A stretch of DNA of 64,000 nt from Vreelandella azerica. Its GTDB lineage: Bacteria; Pseudomonadota; Gammaproteobacteria; Pseudomonadales; Halomonadaceae. The notes beneath the pieces were generated by a model. That model was not told the DNA's origin. It was given only the letters and a program-made list of their open reading frames with translations, and did no database searches. The stretch covers positions 186,001 through 250,000 of the forward strand of contig NZ_JABFHI010000005.1 in the NCBI RefSeq assembly GCF_013112225.1. The letters run 5' to 3'. The position numbers and the translations under genes are program-made. Positions 18,429 through 28,399 of this stretch are shown piece after piece (the first letter of the stretch is position 1; each line of letters begins with the position of its first letter).

Positions 18429-19751
18429 ATGTCGACTATGTCTGAATCCAAAATGTCTCAAGACAAAATGTCTCAAGAAGTTCTGTCCTGGCGCGATCCG
18501 GAAATGGATTCCGTCAAAGGTACCGAAACACCTAAAGATCCCAATAAAGGCTATATCGCCCTGCTGGGCTGGAGCATCAATGCGATCAAGGCGGCTCAGA
18601 AATTTGATCGCCGCTATGTTGTGGTTGCGCCAGAATGGGCGACCGATTTTTGTGCGGCTAACAAGATACCGTTTATTGCCTGGGACTTTGTGCGTATTAA
18701 CGACCGCTCAATGGAGATTGCCGAAAGACTGAAGGCAGAGGGCGTGGATGTTGCCATTCCATTATTTGAAGAAACCGTGGAATGGTCCGGTGCGATTAAC
18801 TCCGTGTTGCTGGATAACCCGCGCATGTTTGGGCAATCGATCCTGTTTCGCGATAAGGCATTGATGAAGCGCCGTGCCCAGCTGGGCGGCATCCGCGTCG
18901 GGATTTTCGAAGAAGCTCACGAAAAAGAAGATATCATTCGCTTTATGAAGCGCGTCAACCAGACGCTGCTGAAGCTTGATGGCGACGTGGATGATCCGAT
19001 TCATGTCAAAGCCTTTGATAAGGCAGGCTGTCTTGGCCACCGTATGATCCGTACGGTAGAAGAAATTGATAATATCCCCGAAGAAGAATACCCCTTGCTG
19101 ATGGAGAGCCACCTCGACGGTTGGGAGTTCGCCGTGGAGGCATGGATCCACGATGGCAAGATCCAGTTTCTGAATATTTCCGAATACGTCACGCTTGGCT
19201 ATTCGGTATTTGTGCCTGCCACCGAAGAGCTTGAAAGCTGGCGCCACCTGATTACCAAGCAGATTGAGCTGTTGATCAAGACTTTTGATATTCAGTTCGG
19301 GCTGATTCACCCTGAATACTTTGTTACCGCCGATGGTGAAATGTACTTTGGTGAGGTGGCTTATCGTCCGCCGGGCTTCAAGGCGTTTGAACTGATTGAG
19401 CGTGCTTACGGGTTCAATGCTTATCAGGCGTCTATGCTGGTATTTGATCCGAAGAGCACAAAAGAGGAAGTGGCTGCCTTTTTCCCACGCGAAGTGGTGG
19501 ATGCCAAAGGTTACGCAGGCTGCTTTGGCGTATATCCGAAACGCCGTGTGGTCAGCAAGCTGGAAATGCCTAAAGAGTGTATTGAGCATCCGTATTTCGA
19601 GTCGCACGAATTAACCGCGCCTGCCGAAGAAACAGTGCCCGATCGCTCAGCATTTGGCACCCATTGGGGGCTGGTATTTTTCTTTGGTGATGACCCCATC
19701 AAGATGCGCGATCTACTGAAGACTCAGGAAGACCTGGACTTTTACGTTTAA
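18429..19751 (+). CDS. ATP-grasp family protein, carboxylate-amine ligase candidate
   Basis: The 440-residue protein has an N-terminal domain with [16 protein letters not shown] and YVVVAPEWA (a Rossmann-like pre-ATP-grasp part), VKAFDKAG at 193-200, [16 protein letters not shown] at 224-239 (base- and phosphate-contacting part) and HPEYF...[10 protein letters not shown] at 294-316, where the E and nearby polar residues would bind Mg-ATP. ATP-grasp ligases activate a carboxylate as acylphosphate and join it to an amine or thiol. A GGAG site lies 9 nt before the ATG. It is 60 bp after the metallopeptidase and 67 bp before ectC, all one strand. The substrate is unknown; a product then cyclised by the EctC enzyme is my inference. 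Confidence 0.82.
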   Translation: MSTMSESKMSQDKMSQEVLSWRDPEMDSVKGTETPKDPNKGYIALLGWSINAIKAAQKFDRRYVVVAPEWATDFCAANKIPFIAWDFVRINDRSMEIAERLKAEGVDVAIPLFEETVEWSGAINSVLLDNPRMFGQSILFRDKALMKRRAQLGGIRVGIFEEAHEKEDIIRFMKRVNQTLLKLDGDVDDPIHVKAFDKAGCLGHRMIRTVEEIDNIPEEEYPLLMESHLDGWEFAVEAWIHDGKIQFLNISEYVTLGYSVFVPATEELESWRHLITKQIELLIKTFDIQFGLIHPEYFVTADGEMYFGEVAYRPPGFKAFELIERAYGFNAYQASMLVFDPKSTKEEVAAFFPREVVDAKGYAGCFGVYPKRRVVSKLEMPKECIEHPYFESHELTAPAEETVPDRSAFGTHWGLVFFFGDDPIKMRDLLKTQEDLDFYV

Positions 19752-19818
19752 CGCTTTTGCATCAGGACAGGTGGCGTTGAGTGAGCGCCACCATTACAAC
19801 TATATAAAGGACAACATC

Positions 19819-20207
19819 ATGATCGTTCGTAATATTGAAGAAGCGCGTCAAACAGAGCGTCTGGTAAAGGCCGAAGACGGTAACTGGGACAGTACACGTC
19901 TGGTACTGGCTGCTGATGGTGGAAATTTCTCCTTCCACATAACGCGCATTTATGCAGGAACCGAAACCCATATCCACTATAAGCACCACTTCGAATCTGT
20001 GTACTGCATTGAAGGAGCGAAGTGGAAACACTGGCGGATGGCAAGGTCTGGCCTATCAAGCCAGGTGATATCTATATTCTGGATAAACACGACGACCATC
20101 TGCTGCGCGCTTCCAAAACCATGCATCTAGCCTGCGTGTTTACGCCGCCGATCACGGGAACCGAAGTTCACCGCGAAGACGGTTCTTACGCACCCGCAGA
20201 AGACTGA
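19819..20207 (+). CDS. ectC: ectoine synthase, solitary (frameshifted)
   Basis: The protein matches EctC throughout: [57 protein letters not shown], then in a second frame [34 protein letters not shown] and [14 protein letters not shown]. EctC is a cupin that closes N-gamma-acetyl-diaminobutyrate to ectoine. The frame breaks near 20014-20019, where the usual EGEGEVETL is short by a few bases. The ATG at 19819 has TAAAGG 8 nt upstream. ectA and ectB are not beside it; instead it follows an ATP-grasp gene. It is either a second, solitary EctC with another substrate or a moved copy. A strong hairpin follows. Confidence 0.88.
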
Positions 20208-20220
20208 TTTGCAGTAACGT

Positions 20221-20256
20221 TAGACAACCCGCTGATATTTATCAGCGGGTTGTCTA
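20221..20256. terminator. strong bidirectional hairpin terminator
   Basis: A perfect 16-bp stem (20221-20236 with 20241-20256) with an ATTT loop separates ectC from the convergent kinase gene, whose stop codon lies in the right arm. Short T-rich sequence follows on the plus strand. It would stop transcripts from both sides. Confidence 0.8.
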
Positions 20257-21757
20257 TTTCTGGGTCGTTAAGGGTTCAGTGTAGATCGGCAGGGAAAACC
20301 GGAAACAGCTGCCGTGGCCGTCGCCTTGAGAATCGACGTCTATATGGCCACTGTGATGTTCAACAATGCGTTTGCACACAGCCAGGCCAATGCCTGTGCC
20401 ATCAAACCGGCTGCGTGGCTGTAGGCGTGAAAATACTCGAAACAGGCGGTTCTGCTGGTCAGGGGCAATGCCTATGCCGTTGTCCTTGATCGTGACATGC
20501 CAGCAATCGTATGACTGATGACCCGACATAATCACCCTGGGCGTTGTGTTTTCGTCCACGTATTTAAGGGCATTGTACAGGTTCTGCAGCAGGCGCACCA
20601 GTTCATCATCGCGGCTGACATACACCTCGGGCCAGTCACCGCGGACCTCAATGTGTCCCCCGTCTCTTTTAGTAGTGGGCCAAGGTAGGCGAGCACTTCA
20701 TCGACCACGTCACGGCTATCCACCCAGGCCATGGGGGATGTTTTACGGCCTACCCGTGAATAGTTGAGAATGCCGAGAATCATCGCATCCATGCGTTCGG
20801 CACCTTCGCGGGCAAAGCCAATCATTTCTTTGGCATCACGGCTCAGGTCGTTGCCCAGCTCCTGAGTCAGCAGTTGCAGGTAGCTGTTGACCATGCGCAG
20901 CGGCTGGCGCAGGTCGTGGGAAACCGCATAGGCAAAGTGCTCAAGTTCTTCATTGGAGCGGGTCAGCTCCAGCTGGGTTTCCTTGAGCGTGTGAATATCC
21001 AGATGCACGCCAATCAGTCGAGTAGGGCTATCCTGAGCATCACGCTCTACGATTTGACCACGCCCCTGAACCCATCGGTAGCCCTGGATCGTCTGATAAC
21101 GAAATTCGATAATAAACTCATCACCCGCCTCAAGCTGGCTATGTACTGCGTGGCTGCAGCGCTCAAGGTCATCCGGATGCAGGCGCGCCTGCCAGTCAGC
21201 AAAGGTCAATGGAGTATCAGACGGTGTCAGCCCCAGCATCCGGTAGCAATGTGCATCCCATATGATCTCGTCACGCTGCGGGTACCAGTCCCAGATGCCA
21301 AAGCCGGAGGCTTGCTGAGCCAGGGAGTAGCGTGCCTCGTTTTCTTCGAGTTCCTTCTGGGCCGTGACTCTCCGCGTCACATCAATCCCTACCCCTGAAA
21401 GTAAAGGAGATCACCGGCATCATTAAAAAAGCAGTATTGATCCACTCGACCCAACGCGGTTGGCCGTCGGCGCTTGTTGCCTGATTGCAAATACGGTGGC
21501 AAGGGGCGTCCGGCGTGAACTTCGGGTATAGCTCGATCCATTTATGATGCTCATCGCACGGGCAGGCATCCAGCCAGCGTTGGCCGACCATGGCCTCAGG
21601 TGGTGGTGCCAAAAAAGGTCGCCATCGGGCGGTTGGCAAACACCAGAGTGGTATCCGGCAGAAAACGGTTGAGCATAAAGGGGTGGTGCTCAGCGAGTGC
21701 CTGATAGTCCACCTGCTGGGTGTCTGGGATCATAGTGTCTTGCCCGGTGTGGTTCAT
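20254..21757 (-). CDS. PAS-containing sensor histidine kinase, HK-C (frameshifted)
   Basis: Starting at ATG 21757, which overlaps the upstream receiver gene's stop, the corrected ~500-residue protein has two PAS domains (LNRFLPDTTLVFANRPMATF in the first; FGIWDWYPQRDE and IDVTRRVTAQKELEE framing the second), a HisKA box [17 protein letters not shown] with the phospho-accepting His, and a HATPase domain with DNGIGIAPDQQNRLFRVF and FDGTGIGLAVCKRIVE. No membrane segment is seen, so it is probably cytoplasmic. Frames change near 21600, at a T6/G4 pair near 21390-21430 and at a G5 near 20660; each is repaired by a one-base change at a homopolymer. It is last in the seven-gene signalling operon. 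Confidence 0.8.
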
Positions 21758-22227
21758 TGGGGACGTTTGACCAGGGTCAGCCAGTAGTCTTCAACGTTCT
21801 GTATCGCCTGCAGAAACTGCACAAGGTCGACGGGTTTGGTCACAAAGCCGGCACAGCCAAGATTATAGGTATCGACAATATCGGATTCTGCTTCCGAGGT
21901 GGTGAGAACAATCGCCGGAATCCGCTTGAGGTCTTCGTCCTGTTTAAGGTGCTGCAGCAGGGTCTTGCCATCCATGCGTGGCATATTAAGATCCAGCAGG
22001 ATGATATCCGGACGAGGCGCATCCTGGTAGGGGGCCTGTTGCCGCAGAAACGCCAGGGCCTCAACACCATCGCCGACATCGCACAGTTGGACCAGCAGCC
22101 GACTCTTCTTGAAGGCCATGCGGGTCAAATGGACGTCAGCAGGTTCGTCTTCCACCAACAGCACCACAAAGTCATTCACAGTGTCTTCCGGTTGTGGGGA
22201 GATGGATGGGTTACAGGGCGTATTCAA
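21754..22227 (-). CDS. single-domain response regulator, REC-2
   Basis: A 157-residue receiver-only protein: VVLLVEDEPADVHLTRMAF (acidic pocket), DIILLDLNMPRMDG with the phospho-accepting Asp, IVLTTSEAESD (Thr switch) and FVTKPVDL (Lys). This LVEDEPAD-type group, like RcpA-type partners of PAS or phytochrome kinases, has no output domain and relays phosphate or acts by protein contact. It starts 4 bp after the HK-B stop and overlaps HK-C by 4 bp, so it probably serves these kinases. Confidence 0.9.
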   Translation of the reverse strand: MNTPCNPSISPQPEDTVNDFVVLLVEDEPADVHLTRMAFKKSRLLVQLCDVGDGVEALAFLRQQAPYQDAPRPDIILLDLNMPRMDGKTLLQHLKQDEDLKRIPAIVLTTSEAESDIVDTYNLGCAGFVTKPVDLVQFLQAIQNVEDYWLTLVKRPQ

Positions 22228-22230
22228 GGG

Positions 22231-23612
22231 TCACCTCGCGAGGGGTAAATCAAACAAGACGGCCGTGCCGCCATCGATGCCATCTTGTATGTCGAGTTGG
22301 CTGTCCAGATTGCGTAACGCTTTCACCACCAGCGCCAGGCCCATGCCGGTGCCCGGGTAGCGCTCATTATGAGGGACCAGGCGCGTAAACATCTCAAGTA
22401 CCTGGGGGCGGTATTCCGGGCTGATCCCCATGCCGTTATCGTCTATCCTGAACCTGACGTTGTCGCCAATGGTGACCGCTGAGAGGCGCACCTGAAGCGG
22501 CTTGTCTGGGCGGCGATACTGCCAGGCATTGTGCAACAGCACATGGAAAATCATCCTGAGTTGGCGCGCATCGGCCTTGATGTCAGGCATTGGTGTCATG
22601 ATATTTAGAGTGCCGCTGTGTTTCAGCGGCGCCAAGGTGGGCTCGGCGCAGACGTCTTCAATCAAGCCTGCAATATCAATGGTTTCGGGTTTAAGCGTCA
22701 TTTCCAGGCTGAGATAACGCTGTATATCATTCACCAGCGCCCTGAGCTGACGGGCCTGATGATCAATAAAGCCAACGGCTGTCCGGGTGCTTTCCGCCTC
22801 CAGGGTGACGGTGTTCTGGTGTTGTTGAGATGGTGAGACTGTTGTTGAGACTGTTGATGAAGATTGTTGGGTGTTGCTCAGAGAGCTGCTGGAGATAGCT
22901 GCTGGGCAAAACTGACCAGCCGACGGCTGGGTTCCTGGAAGTGATGGGCCATTACCTGGCTCAACCTTTCCAGCTCCCGGTTACGAAACGATAGCTCTTT
23001 GATCAGACGTTTATTTTCTCGTTGCGCACGACGCAAGCGTAAGAGGAGAGCCACCAGGAGCGCAATGATACCTAACTGAACCGTAGTACCTATGACCGCT
23101 ATCCAGAAAGTACGTTGGCGAGCGGCCTGCAGCTCTGCGGTTTGCAGGTCAATCTGCTCCTCCACGCGCTGAATATAGTGACGCTCGGCGGAAGCCTCAA
23201 AGTCGCTGGTGTCATAAAGGGATGAAATCAGTACCTCTCGCCCATCGATCTCGAAGGGGTCGGTATAGATGCCCATGACCTTGATGCTGCCATCCGCCAG
23301 GCGATGACGAAAATACAGATGGTTGCGTTCGGCTTCGGCAGCGCGGCGAATCTCACTATTAATCTGTGCAGAGTTCAACATGTTGATCTTATTGATATGC
23401 ATGCCTTCCAGTTGCTCAAACCCGTAGAAGGTTTTAGCCGCCGGGTTGGCACGCTCGATAATGCCGGTCTCGACATCAATCATCCACATGGGGGTGGAGT
23501 GCTGGTTAAAAAACGCGTCGAAATCGGGCATGGCCCAACTGCTACCGGCCGCCAGCATGGTCAGTACCAAGGTGAGTGATTGACAAAACCGCCTATATAC
23601 GCGCATTACCAA
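22231..23612 (-). CDS. sensor histidine kinase with periplasmic PAS domain, HK-B (frameshifted)
   Basis: Residues 1-28 form a signal peptide or first helix, followed by a PAS-like domain ([19 protein letters not shown], then [19 protein letters not shown]), a membrane helix [20 protein letters not shown], a coiled coil, a variant H-box [17 protein letters not shown] and, in a second frame, a HATPase domain ([43 protein letters not shown]). The order places the PAS domain in the periplasm. The frame changes near 22890. A Gln/Ser/Thr-rich low-complexity linker encoded at about 22810-22880 joins HisKA and the dimerisation remainder. It overlaps the end of the upstream kinase by 20 bp. Confidence 0.78.
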
Positions 23613-26572
23613 TCATCCCGGTTTGATGTCGTTTTGGCAGCGTCAACATAAACCGGCTGCCCTGGTTTTCACCCTCGGATTCCACCCAGATCTCACCGCC
23701 GTGGCGTTCCACAATCTTGCGGCAGATCGCCAGGCCAACCCCGGTGCCTTCATACTGCTCGCGGGTATGCAGACGTTGAAAGACCTTGAACAGGCGGTCT
23801 TGCTGTTTCGGAGAAATGCCAATGCCGTTATCGCTGACGGTCACCTTCCAGGTGTGAGCATCGGCGTCGGAGCGCGACGTGCAGGCCAATGACAACGCCC
23901 TGCCCAGGCATACGGTATTTTAACGCATTACCAATCAGGTTCTGGAAAAGCCGGGTCATTTCATCGGGGCTGGCGTAAACCTGTGGCCAGTCATCGTCAA
24001 TGTTGAAATGAGCACCGGCTTCCTGGATGGCAGGCGTCAGAAAATGCAGGGCTTCATCAATGGCCTCCTTGAGCGCCATCACCTGCATGGGCTGGCCCTT
24101 GCGGCCGACCCGGGAGTAATCCAGCAGGGAGAGCAGCATGCTGTCCATACGCTGAGCGCCATCACGCATATAATGCAGCATGGTACTGGTGTCTTCGTCC
24201 AGATCATCACCCAGCTGGCGTTCCAACAGCTGGGCATAGCTGGTGACCATACGCAGCGGCTGGCGCAGGTCGTGGGAGGCGGCATAGGCAAAATGCTCAA
24301 GCTCTTTATTGGAACGCTCCAGCGATGCACGATACTGTTCCAGTTCTTGCTGAGTGGCATATTCTTCCGTGATATCCCGAATATAACCGTGCCACAGGGT
24401 GCTACCGTCGTCGAGGCGTTCCGGGGTGGCAATACCTTCTACCCAGAGCTGATGGCCGCGCGGGTGATTGATGCGATAATGAACCCGCCAGGTCGTCAGC
24501 TGTTCAGCAGAACGCTGGATGGAATCGGCAATCCTTTGAATGTCATCTTTGTCGATGACCGCGAAAACCTGGCGCGCATCGTCGCGTACCGCTTCTGGTG
24601 TGAATCCATAAATTTCTTCAATGCCCTGGCTGGCATAAGGGAAGGCGCAGCGTCCATCCGGGTGTTGCCAGAACTGGTAAAGCATGCCGGGCAGTAGGGC
24701 GGCGTGCTGTCTCGTCTGCTCCATGGCCGCCTGGGCGCGGGCTTCGGCCTCTTTGCGGGGGTGATATCGCTGTGGGTGCCGGCCATCCACAGGGGCTTGC
24801 CGTCGTCGTCCCAGTCAACCACACGACCTCTGTCTTGCACCCAGATCCAGGTGCCATCGCGGTGACGCATGCGGACTTCCACATCATAGGCATCGCGTTT
24901 GCCGGCAAAGTGCTCGTCCAGCATGGCTTTGGAATAGGGCAGGTCATCCGGGTGGCATAACGCCATCCAGGTGTCGATAGAGGTCGGTGAAATCTCCTTC
25001 AGCTGATAGCCCACCATATCGGCCCAGCGCTCATTAAAGCGAGTTTCACCGGTCTGGACGTTCCATTCCCAGGTGCCAGCAGCGGTGCCCCACAGAATGT
25101 TTTTCAAGGCGTTGCGCTCGGCCTCAAGTTCAGCGTGATCCTTTTCCTGCTGAGTGATGTTATGCAGGGCGACCAGATAAGTGGGTGCGTGGTCGAGCCT
25201 ATCAACCAAGGCATCCTGGTTGAATTTGATCAGCTTGGCTTCGGCGGTAACTTTCTGTCCTTTAAAGTCAATAAGCTGCCAGATAAATGATTGAGGCTGG
25301 TCGTTGGCGCGCTCCATCAGTTCCTCGGCAAGTTTTTGTGGATAGGCTGCCATCCGCCTGGCAAGTAGGGGAAAGATCAAAAATGCCTTTACCGATCAGA
25401 TCCCGTTTGCTATCAGCCTGAAAAAGCTCAATTGCCGCCAGGTTGCTATCCGATACGAGGGTTGACCCGTCTTCGTTGACGTGCAATAGCAACTTGGCAC
25501 TGGGCGAATGATAAAAGAGGGCGTTGAAGCGCTGGAAAAGGCGTGAAGTCCGCAAATAGAGTATCAACAGCAGCAGGGTTGCCAACACGATGCCAACTGT
25601 CAGCCCAATCATCAGCCAGAGACCCTTGCCGTAGCGCTGTTTTAATTGCTGCCAAAGGGTCAAGTCTTCGGGCGCAAAGGGAGCAACGCCCAGAGCGCGG
25701 GCGGCCAGTTCCACTGGCAGATAATCCTGGGGCGGGTCAAAGGCGACAGACTGCTCCTCTTTGCCAGTACGCCGTTTAGTTGAAGCAGGGCATTACTGAC
25801 CCGGCGAATGTCTTCCATGGGTACATGAGGCATGGCCGCCAGGGCCCATTCCGGGTAAAGGCGGGTGGAGTGAACCAGCGGGAAATAAGGGTCTGCTGGG
25901 TGCGCTTCAATTACGGATAGCTGGCCCGGCTGCAGGCGCCCTTGGGCAAGCCAGTCTTCGACAATGCCACTGCGCACAAACCCTGCCTCAACGTCGCCAC
26001 TAAGCAGGGCGCTGATCACCGCATCGTGGCCACCCAGTTCGCGGTAATCGGCAAAGGTTTTTGAGTCAAACCCTTTCTGCTCGAGCTCATAGACCTGAGT
26101 CAGAAAGCCGCCCAGAAAAGCGTTTGCCGGGCACCCCGATGTCCGCCCCTTGCAGATCTTCCAGCCCCTTAAACGTTGAGCCTTCAGGTACCAGGATGAC
26201 ACCTGCCAGGGAGCTGACATAACGTCCACCCTGAATATGCTTAAGGGTCGCCAACGCACCGCTGACCGCATAGTCCTGACGCACCGCCAGAAAATGGCGC
26301 GGGTTAGTCAGAATGAAATCAACGCGTCCTTCGGCAATAGCGATATCAAAGGCCTCAAGCGAGAGAATCTCCATGCGGACGTCCTGGCCGGGCAAGGCCC
26401 ACTGCATGGCTTCGATCACAGGGGTAAAGCGCGCCTCTACGGTCGCGGGGTTACGGTAGGCAAAAACGCCCAAGGTGGTGGTTGGCATCGCCTGGGTAAC
26501 GGCTGGCAATATGAGCAGAACAAGCAGAACGAACCAGATCAACAGGGGCGGTGGATGAGACGGTGGACGCAT
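23593..26572 (-). CDS. sensor histidine kinase with PhnD-like periplasmic domain and multiple PAS domains (several frameshifts)
   Basis: Five consecutive frames give one ~990-residue protein. Order: signal segment; PhnD-family binding domain ([57 protein letters not shown]); membrane helix [20 protein letters not shown]; three PAS domains with PAC motifs; H-box [17 protein letters not shown]; HATPase [18 protein letters not shown] and [16 protein letters not shown]. Breaks are at A4 26116-26119, near 25755, a C4 near 25368, a C5 near 24765 and near 23880; each is mended by a one-base change. A phosphonate-, phosphite- or sulfonate-like ligand sensed in the periplasm is plausible from the domain family, but not proven. 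Confidence 0.78.
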
Positions 26573-26595
26573 AAATATTCTCGGTTAACCCAGGC

Positions 26596-27927
26596 TTACT
26601 CAGAGGCTACAGCGTTTTCATTAACATTATCTGCCTGCTGACATACCCGGTTGCGACCTTTCTGCTTTGCGGTATAAAGCGCGGTATCCGCGCGGGCCAG
26701 AGCCCCGTCCGGGCGATTATCAGCGGCGCGTAATTTATCCACCCCGATACTGGTGGTAATGCCAAGGGCTTGGCCGTCGGTGTCCACCTGCATGGCCTCA
26801 ATGCTGGCGCGGACTTTTTCAGCCACCTGCATGGCTCCTTCTGCTGGCGTATCCGGCAGCAGGATGGCAAATTCTTCACCTCCCAAACGACCAAAGATAT
26901 CATTTTCGCGCAGTTCATCGGCAATCGTGGTGGCAAAGGCTTTGAGAAGTTCGTCGCCAATCGCATGGCCATAGGTATCGTTGACTTTCTTGAAATGGTC
27001 AATATCCAGCATCAATATGCTGGCCGAGTAGTTTTTATGGCGTTTGACTCGGCCATATTCACTGTTCATGGCATTCATGAAGCTGCGCCGGTTGAGCAAG
27101 CCAGTCAAGGAGTCATGCATGGCCAGGTCGCGCAGCTGTTCTTCCATGGCCTTGCGTTCGGAAATATCCTGTTGAATGCCCACCATACGCTCCGGCTTGC
27201 CGTGGCTATCCCAGCTGACCACATGGCCGGAGGCAAACTGCCAGACCCAATGGCCCTTTTTATGCTGTAAACGGAATTCGCACTGGTAACGTTTAGCCTG
27301 GTTCTCAAAGTGTTCGTTGAGGGCTTGATGAAACGCGCTCTGGTCGTCCGGGTGAATCCGTTCCATCCATTGCGAAGCCGAGGCGGGCAGTTCAGGGTCA
27401 TCCGAATAAAACCCGATATTTTCCAGCAGACGTTCACTGTTGTAATAGCTATCGTCTTTGAGGCTCCATTCCCAGACCCCCAGGTTGCCGCCTTCTATCG
27501 CGGCCATCATTAATTCTTCTGACTGCTGCAGGCGGTATTCCAACTGGTGGCGCTCCATGGCATAGCGTATGGCGCGCAGCAGGTTTTCAGCTTTCAGCTG
27601 GTTCTTGATCAGATAGTCCTGGGCGCCGGCTTCCAGGGCTTTCAGGGAAAAATCCATGTCATCATGGCCGGTCAGTACCACGATCGGTGTGCCGCGCGCC
27701 ATGGACTTGCAGCGGGAGACGGTTTCAAGCCCGGTGGAATCTGGCAGGTTAAGGTCAAGCAGGATGACATCTGCGGCGGCATCAAGCGTCTCAAGATGCC
27801 GGTTCAATGCCTCCAGGCTTTTGAGCCAGGTAATCTGGTGCTCGCCACCGCTGAATTTGAGGCTATAGCGGATCAGGCCAGCATCGCCGTCTTCATCCTC
27901 AATCAAAATAATGTCAAGTGCTTGCAT
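26596..27927 (-). CDS. response regulator with PAS and GGDEF output (diguanylate cyclase)
   Basis: An intact 443-residue protein: a REC domain (IILIEDEDGDAG, VILLDLNLPDSTG with the phospho-Asp, VVLTGHDD), a PAS/PAC domain (NLGVWEWSLKDDSYYN to GIQQDISERKAME) and a GGDEF domain with RLGGEEF, an accepted active variant. It should make c-di-GMP in answer to phosphorylation by the neighbouring kinases. I use ATG 27927, which has AGGA 8 nt upstream and starts at the REC domain; a start at 28014 adds 29 residues that overlap the preceding gene. Confidence 0.92.
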   Translation of the reverse strand: MQALDIILIEDEDGDAGLIRYSLKFSGGEHQITWLKSLEALNRHLETLDAAADVILLDLNLPDSTGLETVSRCKSMARGTPIVVLTGHDDMDFSLKALEAGAQDYLIKNQLKAENLLRAIRYAMERHQLEYRLQQSEELMMAAIEGGNLGVWEWSLKDDSYYNSERLLENIGFYSDDPELPASASQWMERIHPDDQSAFHQALNEHFENQAKRYQCEFRLQHKKGHWVWQFASGHVVSWDSHGKPERMVGIQQDISERKAMEEQLRDLAMHDSLTGLLNRRSFMNAMNSEYGRVKRHKNYSASILMLDIDHFKKVNDTYGHAIGDELLKAFATTIADELRENDIFGRLGGEEFAILLPDTPAEGAMQVAEKVRASIEAMQVDTDGQALGITTSIGVDKLRAADNRPDGALARADTALYTAKQKGRNRVCQQADNVNENAVASE

Positions 27928-27943
27928 AATAATGTCCTGAAAC

Positions 27944-28399
27944 TCAAGGGGCTGCCCGTTGGACCAGTTCGAACCAATAGATCGCCAGGCGCTGCATATG
28001 GTGAGTGAATTCATCCATGCTGGTCGATTTCACCACATAACCAGCGGCACCCTGGGCATAGGATTGGCGAATGTCGCTCTGCGCACTGGAGGTGGTGAGC
28101 ACAACAACAGGAATCAGACATAGTCGCGGATCAGCCTTGATATGTTCCAGAAACGTAAAGCCATCCATGCGGGGCATGTTAAGGTCAAGCAGAATCAGAT
28201 CAGGTAGAGGCTGGCTATCATCCAGACGCGCTTCCAGCAGCGCCAGGGCGCTTTCACCGGTTTCGCTGTGCTCAAGGGATATGCCTTGATGCAGGTGCTG
28301 GGTGATATCCCTGAAAACCCGCTGGGTGATATAGGCATCGGCCTGATCATCCTCAACCAGGAGAATTCGGTGCTCCCCTTGTCTACGCGCCTCGTGCAT
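27944..28399 (-). CDS. single-domain response regulator, REC-1
   Basis: A 151-residue receiver-only protein with ILLVEDDQADAYITQRVF, LILLDLNMPRMDGFTFLEHI (phospho-Asp), VVVLTTSSAQSD and YVVKSTSMDEF. It is a close relative of REC-2 in the same operon, so the operon contains two copies of a kinase-plus-receiver module. Its start lies 17 bp inside the end of HK-A. Confidence 0.9.
   Translation of the reverse strand: MHEARRQGEHRILLVEDDQADAYITQRVFRDITQHLHQGISLEHSETGESALALLEARLDDSQPLPDLILLDLNMPRMDGFTFLEHIKADPRLCLIPVVVLTTSSAQSDIRQSYAQGAAGYVVKSTSMDEFTHHMQRLAIYWFELVQRAAP

Noticed and set aside
22800-22880. CRISPR-like or tandem repeat array
   Set aside because: The GTTGTTGAGACT-type repeats are short, imperfect and inside a coding region for a Gln/Ser/Thr-rich linker; there are no regular spacers.
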